Below are positions 1-8,446 of a stretch of DNA of 64,000 nt, piece after piece; position 1 is the stretch's first letter, and each line of letters starts with the position of its first letter. The stretch spans positions 62,001-126,000 of the forward strand of contig DASRFR010000003.1 in NCBI GenBank assembly GCA_035651455.1, in the 5' to 3' direction. Origin of the DNA: DASRFR01 sp035651455 (GTDB lineage Bacteria; Acidobacteriota; Terriglobia; Terriglobales; Acidobacteriaceae). The notes below the pieces were generated by a model. It searched no databases, was not told the origin of the DNA, and saw nothing but the letters and a program-made list of their open reading frames with translations. The position numbers and the translations under genes are program-made.

Positions 1-2
1 CG

Positions 3-266
3 GCCTGGAACATGTTTCGGTGGTTACCGTTTGGGGCAGAGCTCCTGAAATTCGTGTTCGCGAAATTCGTTGAGCAGGACCGGCAGACGATGGAGAAGCA
101 ATCCGAAGGCTTGAAATCCAACCCGCACCTGATGCTGATCGACGACGCCGACCGCCCGGCGAAGTGGTATTTCGGGCTGAAGAATGCATACCTGGAGATG
201 AAGCGCAACGGGACAGAATTTCGTCATCCATTGAGCGGGCCGATGACTCTGAAGTGGAGAAGCTGA
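3..266 (+). CDS. Probable C-terminal end of a Rieske-type aromatic-ring hydroxylase alpha subunit (5' partial)
   Basis: The reading frame is open from the window edge to the stop at 264-266, so only the last 87 or so residues are visible and the true start lies outside. The visible part has an acidic, charged stretch (VEQDRQTMEKQSEGL) followed by NPHLMLIDDADRPAKWY and a helix ending in LKWRS. This resembles the C-terminal tail of Rieske/non-heme iron oxygenase alpha subunits, where a phrase like 'EDRxxxExQ' precedes the final helix. The Rieske centre and iron site would be upstream and cannot be checked. The assignment therefore rests on family resemblance of the tail alone. It converges with the minus-strand gene ending at 327. 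Confidence 0.5.
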   Translation, partial: AWNMFRWLPFGAELLKFVFAKFVEQDRQTMEKQSEGLKSNPHLMLIDDADRPAKWYFGLKNAYLEMKRNGTEFRHPLSGPMTLKWRS

Positions 267-326
267 CCGCGCGTTACCCGGCGGCTGTTTTCGCATGGCG
301 AAAGGGCGGATCGCCGTAGGCGGAGT

Positions 327-695
327 CTATGCGACCAGCCAGTTCATGGCGTCTTGTCGAGTGGCGAAGGTGGGGAAATCGCGCCGGGAAAAGATTTTGA
401 AATTGTCGTAATAGGCTTTGGGCAAACTTTCTGTGCCCACCCATGCGGACTTCTTGACGAAGGGGCGATCCAGCGTGAGCACCTCTTTGATTTTGGTTGC
501 CACGGTGCGGTCGACTTCCGCGCCGGTGAAGTCGGCTAGAGTCAGCAGTGACTCGCGCGCGTGCTGAGCAATGGTCACACGCACATATTCCAGCATGAGG
601 AGCATCTGCTGCTGGGTACAGTGGCTGAAGTCGATCAGCAAAATCCGCTTGCCCTGGTGAGTGATGAACTGAAGATGATCGTACATGGGGCGCAT
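327..695 (-). CDS. STAS/SEC14-like small protein, copy 2 of a tandem pair
   Basis: This 122-residue soluble protein has no signal peptide. Its alternating hydrophobic strands (LQFITH, RILLIDFSHC, SLLTLADFTG) and amphipathic helices fit the SpoIIAA/STAS-like fold that binds small ligands or partner proteins. It is clearly homologous to the gene immediately upstream: both share FITHxGK, the DxSHCT stretch, LLADFTG or its equivalent, AWVGTE, FSRR, FATR and a C-terminal WLV. It begins only 6 nt after its paralogue stops, so the two are probably co-translated behind alaS. A second ATG at codon 4 (686) would align better with the paralogue's start. The exact role is unknown. Confidence 0.75.
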   Translation of the reverse strand: MRPMYDHLQFITHQGKRILLIDFSHCTQQQMLLMLEYVRVTIAQHARESLLTLADFTGAEVDRTVATKIKEVLTLDRPFVKKSAWVGTESLPKAYYDNFKIFSRRDFPTFATRQDAMNWLVA

Positions 696-701
696 GCAAG
701 G

Positions 702-1067
702 TCAGTCCTGGACGAGCCAGTCCAGCGCCTCATCCCGGGTGGCAAAAGTTACCGGCTCGCGGCGTGAAAAGGTTTTCATGTTATCAAAGAGGACCTTTGG
801 AATGGCTTCCGTTCCCACCCACGCCGCGCGTTTAAGGTGCGGGCGATCGAAAACCATGTCCTGTTTCATGCGCTCGGCAGCGTTGCGGTCGATCTTGCAG
901 CCGGTAAAATCCGCCAGCAGCAGAACGGATTGCTTGGGCTCGCCGGTCACGTAGCCGGGGACGAGGGGCGAGATCTTCTGCACCTCCTCGGCAGTACAGT
1001 GCGACACGTCGACCAGAAGAATCGGCTTGCCCTTATGCGTGATAAAGCGGACGCGATCTGGTTCCAT
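702..1067 (-). CDS. STAS/SEC14-like small protein, copy 1 of a tandem pair
   Basis: This protein of about 121 residues has the same fold and motifs as its downstream neighbour (FITHKGK, DVSHCT, LLADFTG, AWVGTE, FSRRE, FATRDEALDWL). I chose the ATG at 1067 because MEPDRVRFITH then lines up with MYDHLQFITH of the paralogue. The frame stays open to a GTG at 1103 that overlaps the alaS stop (GTGA), so a translationally coupled longer form with 12 extra residues is possible. Its position directly behind alaS suggests one transcript. The STAS-like fold is inferred from the strand/helix pattern. No catalytic motif is visible, and the function is unknown. Confidence 0.75.
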   Translation of the reverse strand: MEPDRVRFITHKGKPILLVDVSHCTAEEVQKISPLVPGYVTGEPKQSVLLLADFTGCKIDRNAAERMKQDMVFDRPHLKRAAWVGTEAIPKVLFDNMKTFSRREPVTFATRDEALDWLVQD

Positions 1068-1099
1068 GATGACGCCGAAGAAGCACGAGGGAAGACGAA

Positions 1100-3829
1100 T
1101 CACTGATTGCCAAGCAGTGATTCCACGACGGTATACACCTCGGCCAGCGCCGAGTCCAGCGCTTCGGGATTTTTGCCTCCAGCTTCGGCCATGTCGGGAC
1201 GGCCGCCGCCCTTGCCGCCTACTTTCTGTGCAACCGCGCCGACCACCTTGCCGGCTTGCACGCGGCTGGTCAGGTCTTTTGTGACGCCGGCAATCAAGGA
1301 AACGTTGCCATTGGAGGCAGACCCCAGCACGACCACGCCGGAGCGCAGCTTGTCGCGCAATTGATCGACCAGAGTGCGCATCTGGGCTCGGTCAAGATTG
1401 TCCACGCGGTGAGCAAGTACCTTTACGCCACGAACATCTTTCACTTTCTCGCTTACCGAGGCCACGGATGAAGTTGCGGACTTCATGCGCGCCTGGTCGA
1501 GTTCGCGCTGCAAGCGTTTGATTTCCTGCTCGCGGCGGTCGATTTCGAATTTCAGAGCCTCGGCAGGAGTGGCGGCTTCGGAACGAGCAGCGAGCGAGGC
1601 GACAACAGTTTCAAGCTGATGATCCTTGCGGAAGTGTTCGAGAGATCCTTCGCCGGTAACCGCCTCCACGCGTCGCACGCCGGAAGAGACGCTGCCTTCT
1701 TTGAGAATCTTGATCAGTCCGATCTCGCCGGTAGCGCCGGTATGGGTGCCGCCACAAAGTTCGGTGGAGAAATCGCCGATCTTGATCACGCGCACCTTGT
1801 CGCCATATTTCTCGCCGAATAGCGCCATAGCTTTATATTCGTTGATCGCGACATCAATGGGCACGTTCTCGATAACGTCGACTTTCTGGTTGCGCAGCAC
1901 TTCCTTGTTGATGATGTCTTCGATGTCCTGCAGTTCTTCGTCTTCGACAGCAGTGAAATGCGAGAAGTCGAAGCGCAGGTGGCCGGGATCGACCAGCGAG
2001 CCAGCCTGCTTTACGTGCTTCCCCAGGACTTCGCGCAGTCCGGCATGAAGCAGGTGCGTGGCGGTGTGATTGCGCATGGTGGCGTCGCGGATGCCGGTGT
2101 TTACGACGGCATCGACCTTGTCGCCGACGCGAATCGGCTGCTTGGCAATGACCTTGTGCGCGCGAACACCCTGGATGGGGTAGTAGCAGCCGATGACGTC
2201 GGCGACGACAGTGTTGTGATCTTCGGAGTAGAGCCAGCCGCGATCGCCAACCTGGCCGCCTGACTCGGCGTAGAAGGGCGTCTGGTCGAGGATGATCTCG
2301 CCTTCTTCATCGGGCTTAAGATCCTGGACGCCAGAACCGTTTTTAAGCATGGCGAGCACTTCGCAGCCCGGCAAGCTGATGTGCTGGTAGCCAACGAACA
2401 GAGTTGAGGGCAATTCCCGGTAGGCGGGGTTGGCGGTTTGCTTGACGCCGCCTTTCCAGGAGGCCTTGGCGCGCTCGCGCTGCTCTTCGAGGGCCTTATC
2501 GAATCCGCCCTGATCGAAAACGATGCCCTGATCGCGGGCGGCATCCTGCATGAAATCCAGCGGCATACCGAAGGTGTCGTAAAGCTTGAAAGCTTTTTCT
2601 CCCGAGTAGAGCGGCGCAGCTGTCGGATTTTTGCGAGCCGCTTCCACGAGGGGCTGCAGGTCCTCTTCGAGCCGCTTAAGCCCCAAATCGAGCGTGTGGG
2701 CGAAGCGCGTTTCTTCGGCATGAATTGCTTTCGAAACCCGATCCGCGCTCTCTTTCAGTTCCGGGTAGGCGTCCTGCATGAGATCGCGGACGGCGAAGAC
2801 CATTTCGTAAAGGAAGGGTTTTGTCTGGTTCAACAGGCGGCCATGAGTAATCGCTCGGCGGATGATCTTGCGCAAGACGTAGCCGCGGCCTTCGTTTGAG
2901 GGAAGAACTCCGTCGGAGATAAGGAAAGTCGATGCGCGCGAGTGGTCGGCAATGACGCGCAGGGAAGCGGCAGATTTTGCGTGCGCCTCTTTCTGCAACT
3001 CGTTCTTCAGGGATGAGCCGGTCAGTTCCGCCGCCCGCTGTATCAGAGGCGTAAACAGATCGGTATCGTAGTTGGATATCTTCCCTTGCAACACGGCGGC
3101 AAGCCGCTCGAGGCCGGCGCCAGTGTCGATGGAGGGCTTGGGCAGAGGGTCCAGGCGTCCTGCGACATCCCGGTCGAACTGCATGAACACGAGGTTCCAG
3201 ATCTCGACATAACGGCCGCAATCGCAACCGAATTCACAATTCGCATGGCCCTGATCGCTGGCGATAGGGCCCGTGTCGTAGTGGATTTCACTGCAGGGGC
3301 CGCAAGGGCCGGTGTCGCCCATTTGCCAAAAATTGTCTTTGGCTCCGAACTCGTATATGCGCTCCCTGGGCACACCTCGACCGAGCCAAAGGTTGAAGGC
3401 CTCGTCGTCGCGAGGGACGCCGCCTTCGCCTTTGAAGATGGTTACGAACAGCTTGTCAGCGGGAATAGCGAACCACTGCTTCGACGTGATCAGTTCCCAG
3501 GCAAAGTCGATGGCGTCTTTCTTGAAATAGTCGCCGAAGGAGAAGTTTCCCAGCATTTCGAAAAAGGTGTGGTGGCGATTGGTGAAGCCGACATTCTCGA
3601 GATCGTTATGCTTGCCGCCGGCGCGCACGCACTTCTGCGAGGTGGTGGCGCGTGAGTAGTCGCGCTTCTCGAGGCCGAGAAAGACGTCCTTGAACTGGTT
3701 CATGCCGGCGTTGGTGAACAGCAGCGTGGGATCATTCGCAGGCACGAGGGAAGACGAGTGGACCTCTTTGTGCCCGTGCTGGACAAAGTAGTCGAGGAAT
3801 TTGCGGCGGATTTCTGAACCGGTCAGCAT
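1100..3829 (-). CDS. alaS: Alanine--tRNA ligase
   Basis: Charges tRNA-Ala with alanine in the cytoplasm. Starting at MLTGSEIRRKFLDYF (ATG at 3829) gives about 909 residues, the usual size. The frame continues upstream to 3895, but those 22 residues are not conserved-looking. The class II catalytic core carries LFTNAGMNQFKDVFLG and RATTSQKCVRAGGKHNDL. The editing domain has the zinc-binding HTATHLLH and, further on, ELCGGTHTG, which together give the H-x3-H / C-x3-H set. A coiled coil (EIDRREQEIKRLQREL) leads to the glycine-rich C-Ala domain (KVGGKGGGRPDMAEAGG). All expected modules are intact. It is the first gene of a minus-strand unit with two STAS-like genes. Confidence 0.97.
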   Translation of the reverse strand: MLTGSEIRRKFLDYFVQHGHKEVHSSSLVPANDPTLLFTNAGMNQFKDVFLGLEKRDYSRATTSQKCVRAGGKHNDLENVGFTNRHHTFFEMLGNFSFGDYFKKDAIDFAWELITSKQWFAIPADKLFVTIFKGEGGVPRDDEAFNLWLGRGVPRERIYEFGAKDNFWQMGDTGPCGPCSEIHYDTGPIASDQGHANCEFGCDCGRYVEIWNLVFMQFDRDVAGRLDPLPKPSIDTGAGLERLAAVLQGKISNYDTDLFTPLIQRAAELTGSSLKNELQKEAHAKSAASLRVIADHSRASTFLISDGVLPSNEGRGYVLRKIIRRAITHGRLLNQTKPFLYEMVFAVRDLMQDAYPELKESADRVSKAIHAEETRFAHTLDLGLKRLEEDLQPLVEAARKNPTAAPLYSGEKAFKLYDTFGMPLDFMQDAARDQGIVFDQGGFDKALEEQRERAKASWKGGVKQTANPAYRELPSTLFVGYQHISLPGCEVLAMLKNGSGVQDLKPDEEGEIILDQTPFYAESGGQVGDRGWLYSEDHNTVVADVIGCYYPIQGVRAHKVIAKQPIRVGDKVDAVVNTGIRDATMRNHTATHLLHAGLREVLGKHVKQAGSLVDPGHLRFDFSHFTAVEDEELQDIEDIINKEVLRNQKVDVIENVPIDVAINEYKAMALFGEKYGDKVRVIKIGDFSTELCGGTHTGATGEIGLIKILKEGSVSSGVRRVEAVTGEGSLEHFRKDHQLETVVASLAARSEAATPAEALKFEIDRREQEIKRLQRELDQARMKSATSSVASVSEKVKDVRGVKVLAHRVDNLDRAQMRTLVDQLRDKLRSGVVVLGSASNGNVSLIAGVTKDLTSRVQAGKVVGAVAQKVGGKGGGRPDMAEAGGKNPEALDSALAEVYTVVESLLGNQ

Positions 3830-4062
3830 GAACTTGGGAAGAACCCCGGGCACAGCGGTAAATTTCAGGGTGAATACAGCACTTGATTCTAGCACTGGGG
3901 TCCGGCAGCGGGAGCCCGCGACGCCAAGCCTGTCGTCGGCCGTGGTTGCGCATCACAACAGGATGTGAGCGCACACACGGAAAGCAGCCTTTCCGAGCGC
4001 TAGCCTGAAGGTGGCGCGAATATGCGCCTCGCTATCCAATCGGCTTCATATGGAGGAAGATC

Positions 4063-4437
4063 ATGCGCTCGGTTAAGGCGGTTGCTCTGGTTGCCATCTG
4101 TGTTCTGACTCTGGGGGTTCTGTTGGCGGCAGAACAGAACAAGTACGGAGTTGCAGACACGCGTACCGTAACATTCGATGAACCGATCTATGTCGGTACC
4201 ACCCTGCTTCCCAAGGGAGAGTACCAGGTGAAGCACACCATGAAGGGAGAAGAGCATGTCATGGTATTCCGCCAGATGGGTGTCAAGAACCCGGTGGAAG
4301 CCAGCGTAAAGTGCACACTCGTGCCGCTGCCGCACAAAGCGGACCTTACGGCGAAGTCCTACAGCCATAACGACGCTCAACAGCATGTGCTGAGCGAGCT
4401 GGTTTTCAAGGGCGACACCGCCAAGCACGTGTTCTAG
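4063..4437 (+). CDS. Small secreted protein of unknown function
   Basis: This protein of 124 residues is preceded by a good ribosome binding site (GGAGGAAG, 4052-4059). The N-terminus MRSVKAVALVAICVLTLGVLLAAEQ is a typical signal peptide, probably cleaved after the LLA-AEQ region. The mature part of about 100 residues is strand-rich: TRTVTFDEPIYVG, TLLPKGEYQVKHT, HVMVFRQM, then a His-containing stretch and VLSELVFKGDTAKHVF. The 'G(T)TLLPxGEYxV' phrase is typical of small beta-sandwich exported proteins common in Acidobacteriota, which is recalled family knowledge and not searched here. It stands alone between alaS (divergent) and lon. There is no catalytic motif. Confidence 0.8.
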   Translation: MRSVKAVALVAICVLTLGVLLAAEQNKYGVADTRTVTFDEPIYVGTTLLPKGEYQVKHTMKGEEHVMVFRQMGVKNPVEASVKCTLVPLPHKADLTAKSYSHNDAQQHVLSELVFKGDTAKHVF

Positions 4438-4625
4438 TAACGCTCCACGCGGCCGGGCCGCCAAGTTTTGCGGAGCGGTCACCTACTGCTTGACGCGGGC
4501 GCCGATAGTGAACAGCGCCGCGGCAAGTAGCGCCCGTGGGTTGTAGCCTTTGCGCGTCGATCGCCTTTTTCTCGTAGTTGCATCTGGTCGACGGGCCCCG
4601 CCGTCGAGGCCAAAGCATCGCATCC

Positions 4626-4647
4626 AAGGCCGGGAACACCCGGCCTT
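4626..4647 (+). terminator. Perfect hairpin, possible terminator of the 4063-4437 gene
   Basis: AAGGCCGGG and CCCGGCCTT form a 9-bp stem with an AACA loop. Only a weak T-rich tract follows (GCGTTTCTC), so intrinsic termination is likely but not assured. It lies 190 nt past the upstream gene, which is far for a terminator, and could instead be a transcript-protecting structure or a dispersed palindromic repeat. Confidence 0.4.
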
Positions 4648-4750
4648 GCGTTTCTCATAGTCAAAATGGGGACAAAGGTTTAAAATCCAACGCCCTGGAG
4701 AGCTTTCTCGTCCCGGATCTGCATCTTTCGCCGCTTATTCGTCATCAAAA

Positions 4751-4771
4751 CTTGAGCGAAACACACTCAAG
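4751..4771 (+). promoter_or_regulatory. HAIR-like inverted repeat, candidate HspR operator of lon
   Basis: The sequence CTTGAGC-N7-ACTCAAG matches the HspR-associated inverted repeat consensus CTTGAGT-N7-ACTCAAG at 13 of 14 defined positions. It sits 8 nt before the lon ATG, and its right arm abuts the ribosome binding site. In Streptomyces, HspR represses dnaK, clpB and lon through such sites. This suggests heat-shock control of lon by a MerR-family HspR encoded elsewhere. No hspR gene lies in this window. Confidence 0.65.
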
Positions 4772-4778
4772 GAGAGTT

Positions 4779-7214
4779 ATGGAAAAGCAGTCGCGCCCTG
4801 AGCGCACCCCCAAAACCACAGATCCACCAGCCGAAGAGCGGTCATTACCGATTCTTCCGGTCCGGGACACTGTTCTTTTCCCTCACGCGGTCTTGCCGCT
4901 GACCGTGGGCCGTGAAAGTTCTGTGCAATTGATTAATTCCCTGGGAGATGACAAGACGATTGTGGTCGTCGCCCAGCGCGAGGCCCGCATCGATACGCCT
5001 CAGCCGACCGACCTATATACGGTCGGGACCCTGGCGGTAGTGCATAAGGTCGTGAAGATGCCCAACCAGAGCCTTTTTGTTTTCGCAGAAGGCCTGGAGC
5101 GGGTTCGTCTTGTGGAGTTCAGCCAACTTACGCCTTTCATGCGGGGGAGGGTAGAGTCCGTACCTGAAGCCATACCGCCCAAGAGCTCGGAAGTGGAGGC
5201 GTTGCAGCGCAATGTGCTGACGCTGTTCCAGCAAATTGTTGCCGGGTCGCCGACCCTGTCCGATGAACTTTCGACCGTGGCCATGAATATTGAAGAGCCC
5301 GGCCGGCTGGTCGATTTTATTGCGTCTTCTTTACCGTCTTTATCTACGCCCGATAAGCAGGACACGCTCGAAACCACGGACGTTCGGGTCCGCCTGGAAA
5401 AAATCAATCAGCACCTGGCCAAGGAACTGGAAGTTCAGCAATTGCGGAACAAGATCCAGTCCGAGGTGCAGGACCGGGTGCAGCAGACGCAGCGCGAATA
5501 CTATTTGCGCGAGCAGATGAAGGCCATCCAGAAGGAATTGGGTGAGCAGGATGAAGGGCAGCGCGACACCGAGGATTTGAAGAAAAAGATCGAAGAAGCG
5601 GGCATGCCGGACGAGGTGAAGAAGGAGGCCTTGAAAGAATTAGGCCGGCTGGCCCGGATGTCGCCGATGGCTGCGGATTACTCCGTCACTCGCAATTACA
5701 TCGAGTGGCTGGCGGTGCTGCCGTGGAACAAGACCTCGGGCGGCGAGGTCGATATCCCGAAGGCCAAAGAAATCCTGGATGCGGACCACTACGATTTGAA
5801 GAAAGTCAAAGACCGAATCCTCGATTACCTGTCGGTGCGGCGGCTCAAACCAGGAATGAAGGGTCCCATCCTTTGCTTTGTCGGACCTCCAGGCGTGGGG
5901 AAGACGTCGCTGGGCAAGTCGATTGCGCGCGCACTGGGACGCAAGTTCGTGCGGCTGTCATTAGGCGGCGTGCACGATGAAGCGGAAATCCGCGGCCACC
6001 GGCGCACTTATATTGGCGCACTGCCGGGACAGATCATCCAGGGCATTCGCCGCGCGGAAACCAAGGATCCTGTGTTCATGCTGGACGAAATCGATAAGGT
6101 CGGACGCGACTTCCGCGGTGATCCCGGTTCCGCCCTGCTGGAAGCGCTCGATCCTGAGCAGAACTCGACATTCCGCGACAACTACCTCGACGTGCCATTC
6201 GACTTGTCGAAGGTATTGTTCATCACGACCGCGAACATGCTCGATCCCATTGCCGATCCGTTGCGCGACCGCATGGAGATCATCGAGCTGCAAGGCTACA
6301 CGGAAGAAGAGAAGGTTCACATTGCGTTCCAATACCTCATTCCGCGACAAACGGATGAGAACGGAGTCAGCAAGGAACAGATTGAATTTCCCGAAGAAGC
6401 CGTGCGCTTCGTGATCCGGCACTATACCCGTGAAGCTGGTGTACGAAACCTGGAGCGGACCATTGGGACGATCTGCCGCAAGCAGGCGCGCCGCATCGCT
6501 GAAGGCAAGACCGACAAGCTGGTGGTCACGCCCGAGGTGGTCACGGAATTTCTGGGCGGGATCAAGATCCGCAGCGAAGGCGAAATTGCCGAGCGGACCA
6601 AGCGTCCCGGAGTCGCAGTGGGATTGGCGTGGACACCCGCAGGCGGCGACATCCTGTTCATCGAGGCGAACACGATGAAGGGGAAGGGAAGCTTCACCAT
6701 GACGGGCCAGATCGGGCAGGTGATGCAGGAGTCCATGCAGGCGGCGCTGACGTGGGTGAGGTCGAATGCGGACAAGCTGGGGATCGATGAGCGATTCTTC
6801 GCCGACCACGACATTCACATTCACGTGCCGGCTGGGGCCATTCCTAAAGACGGTCCTTCGGCAGGCGTGACCATGGCAACAGCCCTGGTCTCATTGCTGA
6901 CTGATCGGCAGGTCCGGCCACTGACAGCCATGACCGGCGAAATCACGCTCAGCGGAAACGTGCTCCCGGTGGGCGGCATCAAGGAGAAAGTGCTGGCCGC
7001 GAAACGTGCGGGCGTACATGACGTTATCCTCCCCGCGGAGAACAAGACGAACGTGGAAGAAGATCTGACGCCCGAACAACTGGAGCACCTGAACGTGCAC
7101 TACGTGAAAACCATTGACGAAGCGCTCGACTTCGCGCTGCCAAGCTCGCCGGGAGAAGAGAAGCAGGACGCTGAAGAACGCGAGAAGGTACTCACCACTC
7201 AGCCGGTAGGATAA
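4779..7214 (+). CDS. lon: ATP-dependent protease La (Lon)
   Basis: Cytoplasmic AAA+ serine protease that degrades misfolded and regulatory proteins. The start at 4779 is set by AAGGAGAG just upstream and gives 811 residues, the usual LonA length. The order is: N-terminal substrate-binding domain (LPILPVRDTVLFPHAVLPL); a coiled coil (QTQREYYLREQMKAIQKELG); Walker A GPPGVGKTSLGKS near residue 370; Walker B VFMLDEIDK; and the protease domain with catalytic Ser near 694 in KDGPSAGVTMAT and Lys near 735 in GGIKEKVLAAKRAG. The dyad is intact. It is transcribed alone, with a HAIR-like operator in front and an intrinsic terminator behind. Confidence 0.97.
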   Translation: MEKQSRPERTPKTTDPPAEERSLPILPVRDTVLFPHAVLPLTVGRESSVQLINSLGDDKTIVVVAQREARIDTPQPTDLYTVGTLAVVHKVVKMPNQSLFVFAEGLERVRLVEFSQLTPFMRGRVESVPEAIPPKSSEVEALQRNVLTLFQQIVAGSPTLSDELSTVAMNIEEPGRLVDFIASSLPSLSTPDKQDTLETTDVRVRLEKINQHLAKELEVQQLRNKIQSEVQDRVQQTQREYYLREQMKAIQKELGEQDEGQRDTEDLKKKIEEAGMPDEVKKEALKELGRLARMSPMAADYSVTRNYIEWLAVLPWNKTSGGEVDIPKAKEILDADHYDLKKVKDRILDYLSVRRLKPGMKGPILCFVGPPGVGKTSLGKSIARALGRKFVRLSLGGVHDEAEIRGHRRTYIGALPGQIIQGIRRAETKDPVFMLDEIDKVGRDFRGDPGSALLEALDPEQNSTFRDNYLDVPFDLSKVLFITTANMLDPIADPLRDRMEIIELQGYTEEEKVHIAFQYLIPRQTDENGVSKEQIEFPEEAVRFVIRHYTREAGVRNLERTIGTICRKQARRIAEGKTDKLVVTPEVVTEFLGGIKIRSEGEIAERTKRPGVAVGLAWTPAGGDILFIEANTMKGKGSFTMTGQIGQVMQESMQAALTWVRSNADKLGIDERFFADHDIHIHVPAGAIPKDGPSAGVTMATALVSLLTDRQVRPLTAMTGEITLSGNVLPVGGIKEKVLAAKRAGVHDVILPAENKTNVEEDLTPEQLEHLNVHYVKTIDEALDFALPSSPGEEKQDAEEREKVLTTQPVG

Positions 7215-7235
7215 GGGCCGTGTATCCGAGGATGG

Positions 7236-7263
7236 AAGGACGGGCAAAGGCCCGTCCTTTTTT
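7236..7263 (+). terminator. Intrinsic terminator of lon
   Basis: GGACGGGC (7238-7245) pairs with GCCCGTCC (7250-7257) around a 4-nt loop and is followed by six T residues. It lies 22 nt after the lon stop codon. Confidence 0.88.
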
Positions 7264-7373
7264 CTTGCCGACTCGATTTAAAGGAGCATTTCGGTGGATG
7301 CGAAGACGAGGGTTAGGCAGGTTCGCTTCCCGCATTGCCACAACCCGATGTGGGCAAGCTGAATCTAACGGCG

Positions 7374-8159
7374 ATGCCCAACCACGCTGAAACTGCGAAT
7401 GAAACCAGGCGGCTTACGGCTTCGGAGATTTTTGAGGCCGCGGTCGAGAACGCCCGCTCAGAGGTGAAACGCGCGCCCCGCACCCTGGCATTCTCGGGCC
7501 TGGCGGGCGGACTCACGATGGGCCTGACCGGCTTAGGCGTGGCTTCCGTGCGTGCGATTCTTGGACCGGGTCATTGGCAGGACCTGGCCTCGTACCTGAT
7601 CTATCCGGTGGGATTCATCGCCGTGATCATTGGGCGCGCGCAGTTGTTCACGGAAAACACGCTGTATCCCGTGATCCTTCTGCTCGACGAGCGCAAATAC
7701 TTTCTGGAGACGTTCCGGCTGTGGGCCGTGGTATTTATCGCGAATGTCATGGGCGCACTTCTGTTCGCAGTGCTCGCGGTGCGCTCGGAGGCGCTGAAAC
7801 CGGAAATCGCAGGGCAACTGATCAGCCTGGGCACGGAGGCGGTACACGCCTCAGGGGGACAGATATTCTGGAGCGGCATTATCGGAGGATGGTTGATCGC
7901 GCTGGTTGCGTGGGTGGTGACCGCGAGCCACTGGACGATTGGGCAGTTAGTGATGGTATGGCTGCTCACCTTCATAGTGGGTGTGGGCCGGTTCGCGCAC
8001 TGCATCGCCAGCAGCGGCGAGATTCTTTCCGCGGTGGTCTCCGGAAATCTGCCGGCCATCACTTACCTGCACTGGCTGCTGCTGGCAACGCTGGGGAATA
8101 TCGTTGGGGGCGTGGTGATTGTCAGCTTGCTGAACTATGGACAGGTCAGGGCGCAGTGA
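7374..8159 (+). CDS. Formate/nitrite transporter (FNT) family membrane channel
   Basis: An inner-membrane protein of about 261 residues. The cytoplasmic N-terminus ends in EIFEAAVENARSEVKR, a typical FNT lead-in, followed by six hydrophobic segments: SGLAGGLTMGLTG, YLIYPVGFIAVIIG, FIANVMGALLFAVLAV, GGWLIALVAWVV, IGQLVMVWLLTFIVG and TLGNIVGGVVIVSLL. The FNT fold conducts small monovalent anions such as formate or nitrite. GRAQLFTENT and GRFAHCIASSG occupy the conserved half-helix loops. The sequence is closest in style to the YfdC branch, whose substrate is uncertain. An ATG at 7374 was preferred over a TTG at 7335. Neither has a clear ribosome binding site. Confidence 0.88.
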   Translation: MPNHAETANETRRLTASEIFEAAVENARSEVKRAPRTLAFSGLAGGLTMGLTGLGVASVRAILGPGHWQDLASYLIYPVGFIAVIIGRAQLFTENTLYPVILLLDERKYFLETFRLWAVVFIANVMGALLFAVLAVRSEALKPEIAGQLISLGTEAVHASGGQIFWSGIIGGWLIALVAWVVTASHWTIGQLVMVWLLTFIVGVGRFAHCIASSGEILSAVVSGNLPAITYLHWLLLATLGNIVGGVVIVSLLNYGQVRAQ

Positions 8160-8252
8160 GCGGCGTTGCCAGGTTTGAAGTTTGGGGTTCGGACTTTCAG
8201 GTTCAGCGCCAGATCAGGCACGGCGGGGGAAATTCGACACTTAAGACCCGAG

Positions 8253-8329
8253 TGGCGACCCCGGAGGGAGTCGAACCCCCAACCCTCAGATCCGAAGTCT
8301 GATGCTCTATCCAGTTGAGCTACGGGGCC
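8253..8329 (-). tRNA. tRNA-Arg (anticodon TCG)
   Basis: The 77-nt gene includes an encoded CCA (8253-8255 on the complement). The acceptor stem GGCCCCG/CGGGGTC forms with one G-T pair. The D-arm carries AGCTCAACTGGATAGAGC, the anticodon loop CTTCGGA puts TCG at 8293-8295, and the T-arm has GGTTCGACTCC. It reads CGA-type arginine codons and is oriented opposite to its neighbours. Confidence 0.96.
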
Positions 8330-8446
8330 GCGCAAAATAACTTTAGCACTTCCGCTTATGTGTAGCGGAACAAACTAGGCGGAAGTGGGGTCCAGCAGGA
8401 GTCAAGAAGGCGTCCGTTGAAGTTACAGGGCGAATATAATGGACCC

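Larger units (their letters stand above)
4438..4778 (+). other. Intergenic region upstream of lon
   Basis: This 341-nt stretch has no convincing gene. It holds a perfect 9-bp hairpin (4626-4647), a weak sigma70-like pair (TAGTCA at 4658, TAAAAT at 4681, 17-bp spacer), the HAIR-like inverted repeat at 4751-4771 and the lon ribosome binding site. The lon frame is open through part of it, but that translated leader is low-complexity and unlike Lon. Confidence 0.6.

Noticed and set aside
8435..8440. TATAAT seven bases before the secreted protein start at 8447
   Set aside because: No -35 lies at a suitable distance, and a promoter there would give an almost leaderless message. Probably chance.
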